From: RGIG3002 sp964449325
Lineage (GTDB): Bacteria; Bacillota; Clostridia; Lachnospirales; Lachnospiraceae
DNA length: 64,000 nt
Direction of reading: 5' to 3'
Assembly: GCA_964449325.1 (NCBI GenBank)
Contig: CAYUYJ010000016.1
Location: forward strand, 1 to 64,000
Shown here: piece after piece, positions 1 through 7,794 of the stretch
How the letters are laid out: the number at the start of each line of letters is the position of its first letter
Position numbering within the stretch: position 1 is the stretch's first letter
Translations under genes and position numbers: made by a program
Notes under the pieces: generated by a model
The model's database searches: none
Seen by the model: only the letters and a program-made list of their open reading frames with translations
Told to the model about the DNA's origin: nothing

Positions 1-231
1 AAATCAAGGGTTCGCGCCACTTTGCTTTTCTTTAACTGTCGAAAACGGGAATATACCATAGTCGCAAGGCTACGTCAACACTTTTTTCACATACCCACGC
101 CCCAAAATCATTATGTCTTCGTTATTTTTGTAAAAAAACTCTTATCCGATTTTATCTTCTGTCCGATATACACTATAACATATACTTTGTTTTATAAAAA
201 GCCTTTTCTTATTTAAATGTATGCTTAGTGC
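1..231. other. AT-rich left-edge stretch, nothing recognised
   Basis: No open frame with a ribosome-binding site, no RNA gene and no strong hairpin was recognised before the promoter of the FliD-like gene. It may hold the tail or upstream region of whatever lies left of the window. Confidence 0.4.
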
Positions 232-260
232 TTGTTACATCCTGTATTTAGTGCTAAAAT
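232..260 (+). promoter_or_regulatory. Sigma-A-type promoter of FliD-like gene
   Basis: The -35 box TTGTTA (232-237) and -10 box TAAAAT (255-260) are separated by 17 bp, about 40 bp before the start codon. No sigma-D (flagellar) promoter signature was seen, so this gene looks vegetatively expressed. Confidence 0.55.
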
Positions 261-302
261 GGCATCAAACAAAAGGAAGAATTATAGAAAGGAGGCATTT
301 AC

Positions 303-1613
303 ATGGCATATGCTGCTGCGCTTAATACAGTATATAATTATTATTTATCGACCTATGTCAAACCGTCAAAGGGTTCTTCACAATTTGATACGCACAAAAG
401 CAGTGAGCTTCGCAGCATCTATAATTCCATTGTAAAGCTGAACCGCGAGTCTCCCCTTTCTATTTTTGATACAACAAAGGATACCCGTGAATTTGCAATC
501 GACATTAAAGAAAATGCACGTTCCTTATGCAATACCATTGCTTCCTTAGGGGGCATGGACGAAGCCATGCTGTTAAATAAAAAGATTGCCTATTCCAGCA
601 ATGAAAATTTTGTAAGTGCAGAATATATCGGTACTTATCAGGAAGGGATGGAGGTACCTTCTTTTACCATTGAAGTGCAGTCCCTTGCATCACCTCAGGT
701 AAATATCGGTGACTATCTGCCGGACGAACCGAGCGGACTTCCTGCCGATACCTATTCTTTTGATTTGAATATCGGGGATTTAAATTATGAATTTCAATTT
801 GCGGTTCATGAGGGTGAATCCAACAAAGAAATTCAGAACCGTTTATCCCGTCTGATTAATAATGCAGATGTAGGGATTACTTCCGATGTCCTTACAGATG
901 CAGAAGGCAACAGCGCCCTGCGTGTTACTTCTGTGGCAACCGGACTGCCGGAAGAAAAAAGCTGCCTGTTTACCATCACCGATTCCCGCACAAGCAAGCG
1001 AGCAGGTGCCGTTTCTTATTTTGGTATTCATTACATAGCACGAAATGCTTCCAATGCTTCTTTTCTGTTAAACGGAGACCAACGAAATGCCGGTTCCAAT
1101 AAATTTACAGTAGAAAAGACTTATGAGATTACTCTAAACGGAATCCGCTCTGTGGCCGGAGAGGCAGCTACCATCGGTTTAAAAACCGATACCGAATCCT
1201 TAACTGACAATGTTACCGCTTTAGTAGATGCCTATAATTCTTTTATGGAGGATGCTTCTTCTTATTTAGGAAGACAGCCCAAAAGCAGCCGTCTTGTTTC
1301 AGAAATGAAGGGTGTGGTTTCCTTATATAAGAACGATTTGGATGCGGTAGGACTTTCTCTTGGCGAAGATGGAAAAATTCAGATTGATAAAGATGCTCTT
1401 TGCCAGTCTGCTTTAGAAGACAATGCTAAAGAAACCTTCCATTCGGTGAGAGATCTTGCCAATTCTTTAGTACGTAAAACAAAGCAGATTACGCTAGACC
1501 CGATGCATTATGCTTCCAGCAAAATTGTTGCCTACAAAAATCCCGGCAAAAATTTTGCACAGGCGTATATCACCAGTGCATATAGCGGGATGTTCTTTAA
1601 CAGTTATTGTTAA
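303..1613 (+). CDS. FliD-like (flagellar cap/hook-associated 2) protein, orphan
   Basis: The 436-residue product resembles the C-terminal part of flagellar filament-capping protein FliD: a helical N-terminus, a beta-rich middle (about residues 100-280) and a helical C-terminal region with the VDAYNSF segment typical of FliD_C, ending in GMFFNSYC. The start is supported by AAAGGAGG 9 bp upstream. It stands alone, with no flagellin, FliS or hook gene nearby and its own promoter and terminator. Family resemblance is seen in the sequence; a role in filament capping is only inferred, and a secreted or surface structure unrelated to flagella is possible. The true FliD is usually encoded beside FliS in a flagellar cluster. 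Confidence 0.65.
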   Translation: MAYAAALNTVYNYYLSTYVKPSKGSSQFDTHKSSELRSIYNSIVKLNRESPLSIFDTTKDTREFAIDIKENARSLCNTIASLGGMDEAMLLNKKIAYSSNENFVSAEYIGTYQEGMEVPSFTIEVQSLASPQVNIGDYLPDEPSGLPADTYSFDLNIGDLNYEFQFAVHEGESNKEIQNRLSRLINNADVGITSDVLTDAEGNSALRVTSVATGLPEEKSCLFTITDSRTSKRAGAVSYFGIHYIARNASNASFLLNGDQRNAGSNKFTVEKTYEITLNGIRSVAGEAATIGLKTDTESLTDNVTALVDAYNSFMEDASSYLGRQPKSSRLVSEMKGVVSLYKNDLDAVGLSLGEDGKIQIDKDALCQSALEDNAKETFHSVRDLANSLVRKTKQITLDPMHYASSKIVAYKNPGKNFAQAYITSAYSGMFFNSYC

Positions 1614-1634
1614 TCCTTTCTCAATACAATACAC

Positions 1635-1676
1635 CAGAAAGCTACTGTCACCACCGACAGTAGCTTTCTGTTTTTA
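1635..1676 (+). terminator. Rho-independent terminator of FliD-like gene
   Basis: A perfect 15-bp stem (1635-1649 with 1656-1670) and a six-base loop ACCACC are followed by a T-run. It lies 21 bp after the stop codon of the FliD-like gene. Confidence 0.93.
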
Positions 1677-1739
1677 TGTAATAGAAAATTGCACGAACCA
1701 AGTGGTGGAAATTAGGGAGAATGCGAAGCATTCTCTTGG

Positions 1740-1765
1740 AAGTGCCGCCGGGCGGCACTTTTTTA
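1740..1765 (+). terminator. GC-rich hairpin with T-run between convergent genes
   Basis: AAGTGCCGCC (1740-1749) is complementary to GGCGGCACTT (1751-1760), giving about 8 bp of stem once a loop is allowed. A T-run follows on the plus strand. It is preceded by a second small hairpin (1717-1735). On the minus strand it sits just after the carboxyltransferase stop but lacks a good U-tract there, so it is a better terminator for plus-strand readthrough. Its core matches the hairpin at 11918-11949. Confidence 0.55.
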
Positions 1766-3397
1766 TAGTGGAATGTTTCCATGCTTCTTTGCGGGACTTT
1801 CCACTTTTTTACTGCGTAATCCACGTAAAGCCTTTAATAATGCTGCTCTTGTTTCCTCAGGCTTAATAACCTCGTTTACATAACCTCTGGAGGCTGCCAC
1901 ATAAGGATTCAGGAAACGCTCTTCGTATTCTTTCTTACACTGCTCCCTCATTTCCTCCGGATTTTCTGCCGCCTTAATCTTTCTCTTAAAGGCAATATTT
2001 ACGGCACCTTCCGCACCCATAACAGCGATTTCCGCTATCGGCCACGCATAGACGATATCCGCTCCCATTTCCTTGGAGTTCATGGCAATGTAAGCACCGC
2101 CGTATGCCTTACGCATAATAACTGTAATCTTCGGAACCGTAGCCTCGGAATAGGCATACAAAACCTTGGCTCCGTGACGGATAATACCGCTGTGCTCCTG
2201 TGCCGTTCCCGGTAAGAATGCCGGTACATCCACCAAGGTAATAAGCGGTATGTTGTAACAGTCACAGAAACGAATGAAACGCGCCATTTTGTCAGACGCA
2301 TGAACGTCCAAAGAACCACCCATCACTGCAGGCTGGTTTGCTACCACTCCCACAACTTCCCCTGCCATTCTGGCAAAGCCGACTACTACATTCTGCGCAA
2401 ATTCAGCATGTACCTCAAAGAAGCTGTTTTCATCCGTTACGCACTCAATCACTTCTTTTACATTGTAGGCTTTTCTGGAATTATCCGGCACAATGTCGCA
2501 GAGTGCCTTGCATCGTTGGTCATCCTCTTTTGAGAATACACTTCTGCGAAGCTGTCCTACCTTATGAAGCACTTTTCCCGTACCTTTTCCGGAGCTGAGT
2601 ACCTGTTTTCCCTGCGAAGATAAAATAACAGGTGTTTTTTCTTCGTAACTGCCGGGAAGATAAGTAAGAAGCTTGCGTACTCCCATCAGGCATTCTCCCT
2701 CGGTATCATAAGTAAAATGGGAAACACCGCTCTTTTTCGCATGTACATCCGCACCGCCTAATTCTTCTACGGATACTTCTTCGTTAATAACAGTCTTTAC
2801 CACATTCGGTCCTGTAATAAACATTTTGGAAATGTCCCGAACCATGAAAATAAAGTCACAGATTGCCGGTGCATAACATGCGCCACCGGAGCAGGGACCC
2901 AAAATAACCGCAATCTGTGGAATCATACCGGAAGCCTTCGTATGACGAAGAAACATTCCACTGTAACCGCTCAAGGAAGAAATACCTTCTTCGATTCTGG
3001 CCCCGCCGCTGTCATTGATGCAAATAAGCGGTGCCTTCATCTGCATTGCCATATCCTGTATCCGGCAGATTTTGAAGGAATGATATTCTCCCAATGTACC
3101 GCCGATTACGGTAAAGTCTTCACTGGCCACAAAAACTAATCTTCCGTCAATTTCTCCGTATCCGGTTACTACACCGTCTCCGGGTACCCTTCTTTTATCC
3201 AGGTCAAAATCATCAATACGGGATTCGATAAATCCGTCCACCTCTACAAAGCTGCCTTCATCTAAAAGCACTTCAATTCTTTCTCTTGCGGTCATTTTGC
3301 CGGATTCATGCTGTTTATTGATTCTTGCCGGACCACCGCCTAAAGACGCTTTTTTTCTTCTTTCTTCCAAATCCTTAATGGCATCTTCCCAAGTCAT
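1763..3397 (-). CDS. Acyl-CoA carboxylase carboxyltransferase subunit (MmdA/PccB/AccD type)
   Basis: The 544-residue protein has the two crotonase-fold halves of biotin-dependent carboxyltransferases, with GARIEEG and GGACYAPA in the N half and GGSLDVHASDK and AYGGAYIAMNSK in the C half. The C-terminal KKHGNIPL is typical of methylmalonyl-/propionyl-CoA carboxyltransferases. It would move CO2 between carboxybiotin and acyl-CoA in the cytoplasm; substrate (acetyl-, propionyl- or methylmalonyl-CoA) cannot be fixed from sequence. No biotin carrier or biotin carboxylase gene is adjacent. I chose ATG 3397 (MTWEDA) with GAGG upstream; an in-frame ATG at 3421, also with a possible site, would add eight residues. 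Transcription appears to start at a promoter overlapped by a FabT-like palindrome. Confidence 0.9.
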   Translation of the reverse strand: MTWEDAIKDLEERRKKASLGGGPARINKQHESGKMTARERIEVLLDEGSFVEVDGFIESRIDDFDLDKRRVPGDGVVTGYGEIDGRLVFVASEDFTVIGGTLGEYHSFKICRIQDMAMQMKAPLICINDSGGARIEEGISSLSGYSGMFLRHTKASGMIPQIAVILGPCSGGACYAPAICDFIFMVRDISKMFITGPNVVKTVINEEVSVEELGGADVHAKKSGVSHFTYDTEGECLMGVRKLLTYLPGSYEEKTPVILSSQGKQVLSSGKGTGKVLHKVGQLRRSVFSKEDDQRCKALCDIVPDNSRKAYNVKEVIECVTDENSFFEVHAEFAQNVVVGFARMAGEVVGVVANQPAVMGGSLDVHASDKMARFIRFCDCYNIPLITLVDVPAFLPGTAQEHSGIIRHGAKVLYAYSEATVPKITVIMRKAYGGAYIAMNSKEMGADIVYAWPIAEIAVMGAEGAVNIAFKRKIKAAENPEEMREQCKKEYEERFLNPYVAASRGYVNEVIKPEETRAALLKALRGLRSKKVESPAKKHGNIPL

Positions 3398-3431
3398 AAT
3401 TTCCTCATTTCTGCGCAGCATCCTCTTTCCC

Positions 3432-3460
3432 TAAACTGTGTGCCGCACCTGCACAGTTTA
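3432..3460 (-). promoter_or_regulatory. 5'-UTR hairpin before carboxyltransferase
   Basis: A 9-bp perfect inverted repeat (3432-3440 with 3452-3460) would form a hairpin in the leader, ending just before the ribosome-binding site. No T-run follows, so it is not a terminator. It could influence translation or mRNA stability. Confidence 0.35.
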
Positions 3461-3496
3461 TTTATTATTTGATAGTTTAATTATTTGACTTTTTAA

Positions 3497-3515
3497 TAGT
3501 TTGACTTTCAAACTA
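3497..3515 (-). promoter_or_regulatory. FabT-like operator palindrome at the carboxyltransferase transcription start
   Basis: TAGTTTGA-CTT-TCAAACTA is a perfect 8-bp inverted repeat with a 3-bp centre. It begins 6 bp downstream of the -10 box, so a bound protein would block initiation. The TTTGA-N-TCAAA layout resembles operators of the MarR-family fatty-acid regulator FabT, and the regulated gene is an acyl-CoA carboxylase subunit. Further half-sites lie between 3465 and 3490. The regulator itself is not in the window. Confidence 0.5.
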
Positions 3516-3521
3516 TTTTGT

Positions 3522-3550
3522 ATTATAGCATAGCAAAAGCCTGCTTGCAA
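3522..3550 (-). promoter_or_regulatory. Promoter of carboxyltransferase gene
   Basis: On the minus strand the -35 TTGCAA (3545-3550) and -10 TATAAT (3522-3527) are 17 bp apart, with a TGC extended -10. The -35 box overlaps the stem of the neighbouring terminator. Confidence 0.65.
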
Positions 3551-3573
3551 GATGTTTTCATCACAAGCAGACT
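3538..3573 (-). terminator. Terminator of the D,D-carboxypeptidase operon
   Basis: AGTCTGCTTG pairs with CAAGCAGGCT (one G-T pair) and GATG with CATC around an AAAA loop. A T-rich tail is present on both strands, so it may work both ways. It follows the carboxypeptidase stop by a few bases. Confidence 0.8.
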
Positions 3574-3577
3574 TTTT

Positions 3578-4750
3578 TTATTTTTTCATATATTCTTTAT
3601 ACAATGCCGCATGGTCATAAATACATTTCCATCCACTGGTAGCATCCGCAGTCACGCAAATATACTCTTTTCCGCTACTGCTTCGGGCATAGCTTGCCGC
3701 GCAGTTTCCGGATTGCACCACATATCCTGTCTTGGCACCGATAACCTCACCGCCAGTATCCTTGTCCTCAATTCTTCGTAAAAACCAGTTGGAAATCGTC
3801 ATTCCCTCCGGATGCTCCTTTGTAGGGGTGGTGGTATATGTATGTGCCGACAACACTTCCCGGCATCGTTCATTATCCATTGCTGCTTTCATGATAACTG
3901 CCATATCATAGGCGGTACAATAATGATTTTCATCATAAAGTCCTACACAGTTGGTAAAGTGTGCGGTCTCCGACAGCCCCAATTCCCGAAGTTTTTCATT
4001 CATCATTTCCACAAAAGCCTCCTGTGAGCCTGCCACATAAGTAGCCAGTCCTACCGCTGCATCCGCACCGGACGGCAATATCGTTCCGTAAAATAAATCT
4101 TTCACAGGAATGACTTCGCCCACTTCAAAGCCAACATTACTGCAATCATTGACAAAGCTATAATCGGTAATATCAATGGTCATCGTAAAAGTATCATTCC
4201 AATCCTGAATATGCTCCGCTGCCACCAGCACCGTCAGCACCTTCGTCATGGAAGCCGGAATGATTCTGTTTTTTGCTGCCTTCTGGGCGACAATGGTATC
4301 CGAGGATAAATCAATCAGAACAGCATTATTGCTTACAATTTCTTCACCAAGCTGCTTCGTATCGTCTGTGGTTTCCGCAGAAAAAAACGTTACGTTTCCG
4401 CCCTGTTCTCCGCCGTTGCTTTCTGCCGACACTGTTATTTCGCTTTCTTGGCTCTGTGTACCCGTCGCTGTCATTTCCGTAACAGCTTCCCTTATGCTAT
4501 TCATTCCGACGTACAGCATTACTCCCGCTTTTTCCGTATCTTTCTTATCGTCCGGAGTTCTTGTATCCTTTCTATTGCCGACTATCAAACAAACTATCAG
4601 AACAATTATTACGCCACACGCCACGGGGGCAGCCTTCTTTATAAACCTACGCCTTCGCAGCTGCATTTCCTTCCTGCGCCGCATTTCTTCACGCCGCATA
4701 GCCCGACGCCGTCTGCGCTCTTCTTCATCCTGTTCCGGCAATGTACTCAT
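3578..4750 (-). CDS. Membrane-anchored D-alanyl-D-alanine carboxypeptidase (S11 family)
   Basis: The 390-residue protein starts with a highly basic, arginine-rich cytoplasmic segment (about residues 9-40), then one membrane segment (about 41-60), a linker and a PBP5-type serine peptidase domain from about residue 130. SMTK supplies the SxxK nucleophile/base and GAKTGY the KTG motif. The second motif reads SGA rather than the usual SxN. It trims the terminal D-Ala from peptidoglycan stem peptides outside the membrane. The start has AAGGAGAG upstream. It is last in an operon with a chemoreceptor and a LamG-like protein. Confidence 0.9.
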   Translation of the reverse strand: MSTLPEQDEEERRRRRAMRREEMRRRKEMQLRRRRFIKKAAPVACGVIIVLIVCLIVGNRKDTRTPDDKKDTEKAGVMLYVGMNSIREAVTEMTATGTQSQESEITVSAESNGGEQGGNVTFFSAETTDDTKQLGEEIVSNNAVLIDLSSDTIVAQKAAKNRIIPASMTKVLTVLVAAEHIQDWNDTFTMTIDITDYSFVNDCSNVGFEVGEVIPVKDLFYGTILPSGADAAVGLATYVAGSQEAFVEMMNEKLRELGLSETAHFTNCVGLYDENHYCTAYDMAVIMKAAMDNERCREVLSAHTYTTTPTKEHPEGMTISNWFLRRIEDKDTGGEVIGAKTGYVVQSGNCAASYARSSSGKEYICVTADATSGWKCIYDHAALYKEYMKK

Positions 4751-4767
4751 TCATTTCTCTCCTTACA

Positions 4768-5751
4768 TCAGGTATCGCTGTAGGTTCTTTTCTTCGTCAC
4801 TACAATCACAACAATAACAGCAAGTACCGCTGCAATAACAACCGCTGCAACCATAACAGGAATCAGAGAACTACCTTCATATTCCACCGAATTAATATCA
4901 AATAACTCTACCTCTACGGTTTCCAATTCCACTATCTCCGTTGCTTCCTCTCCTGCAGTTACACTGCCACCAAGAGATTCTACCAAATCTTTGTCCGCCG
5001 TCAGTTTATCCATCACAACCGTACCGTCCTTCAAACGGAAATTCACTTGAGACAGATTGATATTTGCTTCGTTTGTTCCTACTGCATTCCACCAAGAACC
5101 ATATCCAAAATATAACACATCTGCGCCGGAAAGCCAAGTAAGTACCGATGAAAAATCAGAGGCCGGATTAAAATCTCCCGCGCCTGCATTCGGATCTGCC
5201 AAAATATTTTGATCATAGCAGAGTGTATCATTCGCATAAACGGCAAAACCGTCCGGTGTCAGTTCAATACGCATCAGTGCTCCATCCTTAATATAGTCAG
5301 TTACAATCGTATAATTAAACAAGTTGGCATCATAATAACCGCCAAAACCGGCACTGTTATAGCCCAGATAGGAGCCCGGAGAAAAATATAGTTTTCCGTC
5401 ATACTCTCCGGTACCGTTAAATGCGAAGATTGCTCCCAACTCATGAACCTCCCACGTAGGTTCCGCATAAAACTCCAAAATAACTCCCTGTGAAGTATCT
5501 TTTCCTTTAAATGGGTTTTCATACGCATATACTGCGCTAAACTCTCCCATTGTCTCAGAGTGCAGGGACAGGTCAATAGATTCCACTTCCACCATATTGC
5601 CCCGAGGAATGACGATACCTGCACTCTCTTCTGTCTCCGCTTCCTCTCCTTCTGCGGCTGTCACATTGTCAGCCTGTGAAGCAAAAACGGGAACTGTATT
5701 TACACAAGCAAGCATTCCTGCAAGAATACATGCCAAAACTTTCTTCTTCAT
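4768..5751 (-). CDS. Secreted, C-terminally membrane-anchored LamG/concanavalin-like protein
   Basis: The 327-residue protein has a signal peptide (MKKKVLACILAG onward, cleavage after about VFA), a short acidic stretch, a beta-rich domain (about residues 50-240) that looks like a LamG/concanavalin A-like fold, and a C-terminal membrane helix followed by KKR. It is probably displayed on the outer face and may bind a glycan; the ligand is unknown. I chose ATG 5751 because GGAGG precedes it and it begins the signal peptide; an upstream in-frame start at 5844 would overlap the preceding gene. It lies 37 bp after the chemoreceptor gene. Confidence 0.65.
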   Translation of the reverse strand: MKKKVLACILAGMLACVNTVPVFASQADNVTAAEGEEAETEESAGIVIPRGNMVEVESIDLSLHSETMGEFSAVYAYENPFKGKDTSQGVILEFYAEPTWEVHELGAIFAFNGTGEYDGKLYFSPGSYLGYNSAGFGGYYDANLFNYTIVTDYIKDGALMRIELTPDGFAVYANDTLCYDQNILADPNAGAGDFNPASDFSSVLTWLSGADVLYFGYGSWWNAVGTNEANINLSQVNFRLKDGTVVMDKLTADKDLVESLGGSVTAGEEATEIVELETVEVELFDINSVEYEGSSLIPVMVAAVVIAAVLAVIVVIVVTKKRTYSDT

Positions 5752-5788
5752 AGCGCTCTTTTCCTCCATCTGCTTTTCTGTTTCCGGT

Positions 5789-7501
5789 CTACAAATTCGT
5801 AAAGGCATCGGACTGTAGTTTGAGATTATGTACAACCTGCTCACTTACTTCCACATTCTGGTATACTTCATTAATTTCACCCACCAGATTGGAGGTACTG
5901 TCTGCGGAAATGTTGATTCCCTGACTGCATTCACCCACTGCCCTTGCAATTTCCTCCATCTGTTCTGCCAGCGTTCCCATTGTTTGTGTCAGAGAATCCA
6001 TCTTCCGAATGCAATCATCCATTGCCGCACTGACTTCCTCTGCATCCTCTCTGTACTGTTTCCCGGAAACTGCATAATTATCATAATCCGGCAGGATTGT
6101 GGAAGATATGTACTGAATAATCTCGTTGGCATTTGTACTCAGTTCATTTACCGAGCTGATAACAAGTCCATTAATATTCTGAATCTTATTGGCTGTTTCT
6201 CTGCTGTTATCCGCAAGCTGCCTGATTTCATCCGCCACAACCGCAAAGCCTTTTCCCACTTCTCCGGCACGTGCTGCTTCTATAGATGCATTCAAAGCAA
6301 GAAGATTTGTCTGACCGGAAATACTTAAAATTTCATTCGTAAGCTCATCTACCCGCGCCACGCTCTTACTGTTTTCAATTGCCTGATTCAGTTTTTCCAA
6401 GATGGTATCCATCATCCGGTTTGTGCCATCTTTATTAGAAACCGCGGTATTCTCCAGTTCTTCTGCACGTTTTTTCATTTCTATGGTGTGTCCGAAAATA
6501 TCATGGGTTACTTCCGACATGTTGGTAACCGCCTGTCCGACAGCTGCTGCATTTTCATTAACTTTTAAAATCGTGTTCGCTACCGTATCCATCGTTGCCG
6601 CCACTTCCTCCATAGAGGCGGAAATATCACCGGAATCCTGATTTGCCTGTGCAATACTGTTATTTACATTCTGAAAGCTTTGTCCCAAATCATTGGAAGA
6701 AGATACGATTTCTCCCATAATATTCTGCAATGTCACAATAAACAGATTAACCCCCTGTACCAGTTTTCCGATTTCATCTCCGGTCCGAACCGTGATTCTC
6801 TGTGTCAAATCGCCATTCTTGGCATTTATTTTTCCTGTAATTTCACGTAGCTTCTTCTCGTATCCGACAGTCGGTACAACAATAGTCTTAATCGCCACGT
6901 AAACACTTGCTACAAATATAATTACCATAATCGCAAGCATACCATAGGCAACCGCAACCGCATTTTCATAAATATTGTCCTGCTTTCCTTTGGCAAGACC
7001 GATATTGGTTTGTTCCTGCTTAATCAGATTCTGCACATTTTCATTTAAGGTCTTGAAAATTTCGGAAAGAATACCGTTTACTTTTGCAGTTACCTCTCTT
7101 GAATTGTTCGTCGCACTGAGACTCAGAGTATCGTTGTAATTTTTCATGTACTCTTCATAGACATTCATCAATTTCCGATACTCTGCCCCATCTCCCGCAA
7201 GCTCGCCGTATTTATCCAGATAGGCTTTCAAGGTTGCTATGGAAACACTGATTTCCCCTTCTACCTCTTTTTTATCCTCCTTTGTGTCCATCACACTGTG
7301 TGTAAGCAAAAGCTGCTGTAACTGCTCTACATTTGAGGAAATGGCGTCCAGAGTAATAATCGCCGGCACTCTCTGCGCTGCGATCTCATCTCCCGCCGCC
7401 CCCAGTTGCTTCAAAAAGGTCAGTCCCAGAAAGGAAGAGCAAATACCGATAAGAGCAATCAGCAGCAAAGGAATAATTACTTTTGTTTTTAAACTTTTCA
7501 T
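5789..7501 (-). CDS. Methyl-accepting chemotaxis protein
   Basis: The 570-residue protein has the standard transmembrane chemoreceptor layout: TM1 (about 8-30), an extracytoplasmic four-helix-bundle-type sensor (about 35-175), TM2 (about 180-205), HAMP (about 206-265) and a long coiled-coil signalling domain. The conserved hairpin tip region with NLLALNASIEAARAGE and GFAVVADEIRQLA, which contacts CheA/CheW, is present. The start has GAGAGGA upstream and a TATAAT promoter. No che genes are nearby. It heads an operon with a LamG-like surface protein and a carboxypeptidase, suggesting, but not proving, that it senses a carbohydrate or wall-derived ligand together with the surface protein. Confidence 0.95.
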   Translation of the reverse strand: MKSLKTKVIIPLLLIALIGICSSFLGLTFLKQLGAAGDEIAAQRVPAIITLDAISSNVEQLQQLLLTHSVMDTKEDKKEVEGEISVSIATLKAYLDKYGELAGDGAEYRKLMNVYEEYMKNYNDTLSLSATNNSREVTAKVNGILSEIFKTLNENVQNLIKQEQTNIGLAKGKQDNIYENAVAVAYGMLAIMVIIFVASVYVAIKTIVVPTVGYEKKLREITGKINAKNGDLTQRITVRTGDEIGKLVQGVNLFIVTLQNIMGEIVSSSNDLGQSFQNVNNSIAQANQDSGDISASMEEVAATMDTVANTILKVNENAAAVGQAVTNMSEVTHDIFGHTIEMKKRAEELENTAVSNKDGTNRMMDTILEKLNQAIENSKSVARVDELTNEILSISGQTNLLALNASIEAARAGEVGKGFAVVADEIRQLADNSRETANKIQNINGLVISSVNELSTNANEIIQYISSTILPDYDNYAVSGKQYREDAEEVSAAMDDCIRKMDSLTQTMGTLAEQMEEIARAVGECSQGINISADSTSNLVGEINEVYQNVEVSEQVVHNLKLQSDAFTNL

Positions 7502-7574
7502 TTCACAATCCTCTCTTTGTACTTAGTTTGTTTCTTCTGTATCCCTTTTGTAATCTCAAAATCCTGTTGCTTGT

Positions 7575-7604
7575 ATTATAGCATCATTCTATTACCATCG
7601 TCCA
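7575..7604 (-). promoter_or_regulatory. Promoter of chemoreceptor operon
   Basis: On the minus strand, TGGACG (7599-7604) and TATAAT (7575-7580) are 18 bp apart, with an extended TGC before the -10. Confidence 0.6.
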
Positions 7605-7725
7605 TTATTATTTTATATTTTTGTATAATATTTTACTTTTCCTTTAATATTTTCTATAAAAAGTATCGCTCTGCAGCGACAACTTCCATGGCTTCTCACT
7701 ACATATGAGCACTTTCCTATCACAT

Positions 7726-7767
7726 AAAAAGGATAAATAAGAGCTGTTTCTCTTATTTATCCTTTTT
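7726..7767 (-). terminator. Terminator after the FucI-type isomerase gene
   Basis: A long AT-rich stem (AAAGGATAAATAAGA against its complement, about 15-17 bp) with a 7-8-base loop is flanked by T-runs on both strands. It lies 28 bp past the isomerase stop and can act in both directions. Confidence 0.88.
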
Positions 7768-7794
7768 TCTATTCTCTTATTACGTTTCTATCCC

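Noticed and set aside
1740..1765. Terminator for the carboxyltransferase on the minus strand
   Set aside because: The hairpin is suitably placed, but the U-tract is on the plus-strand side only; minus-strand termination would be weak.
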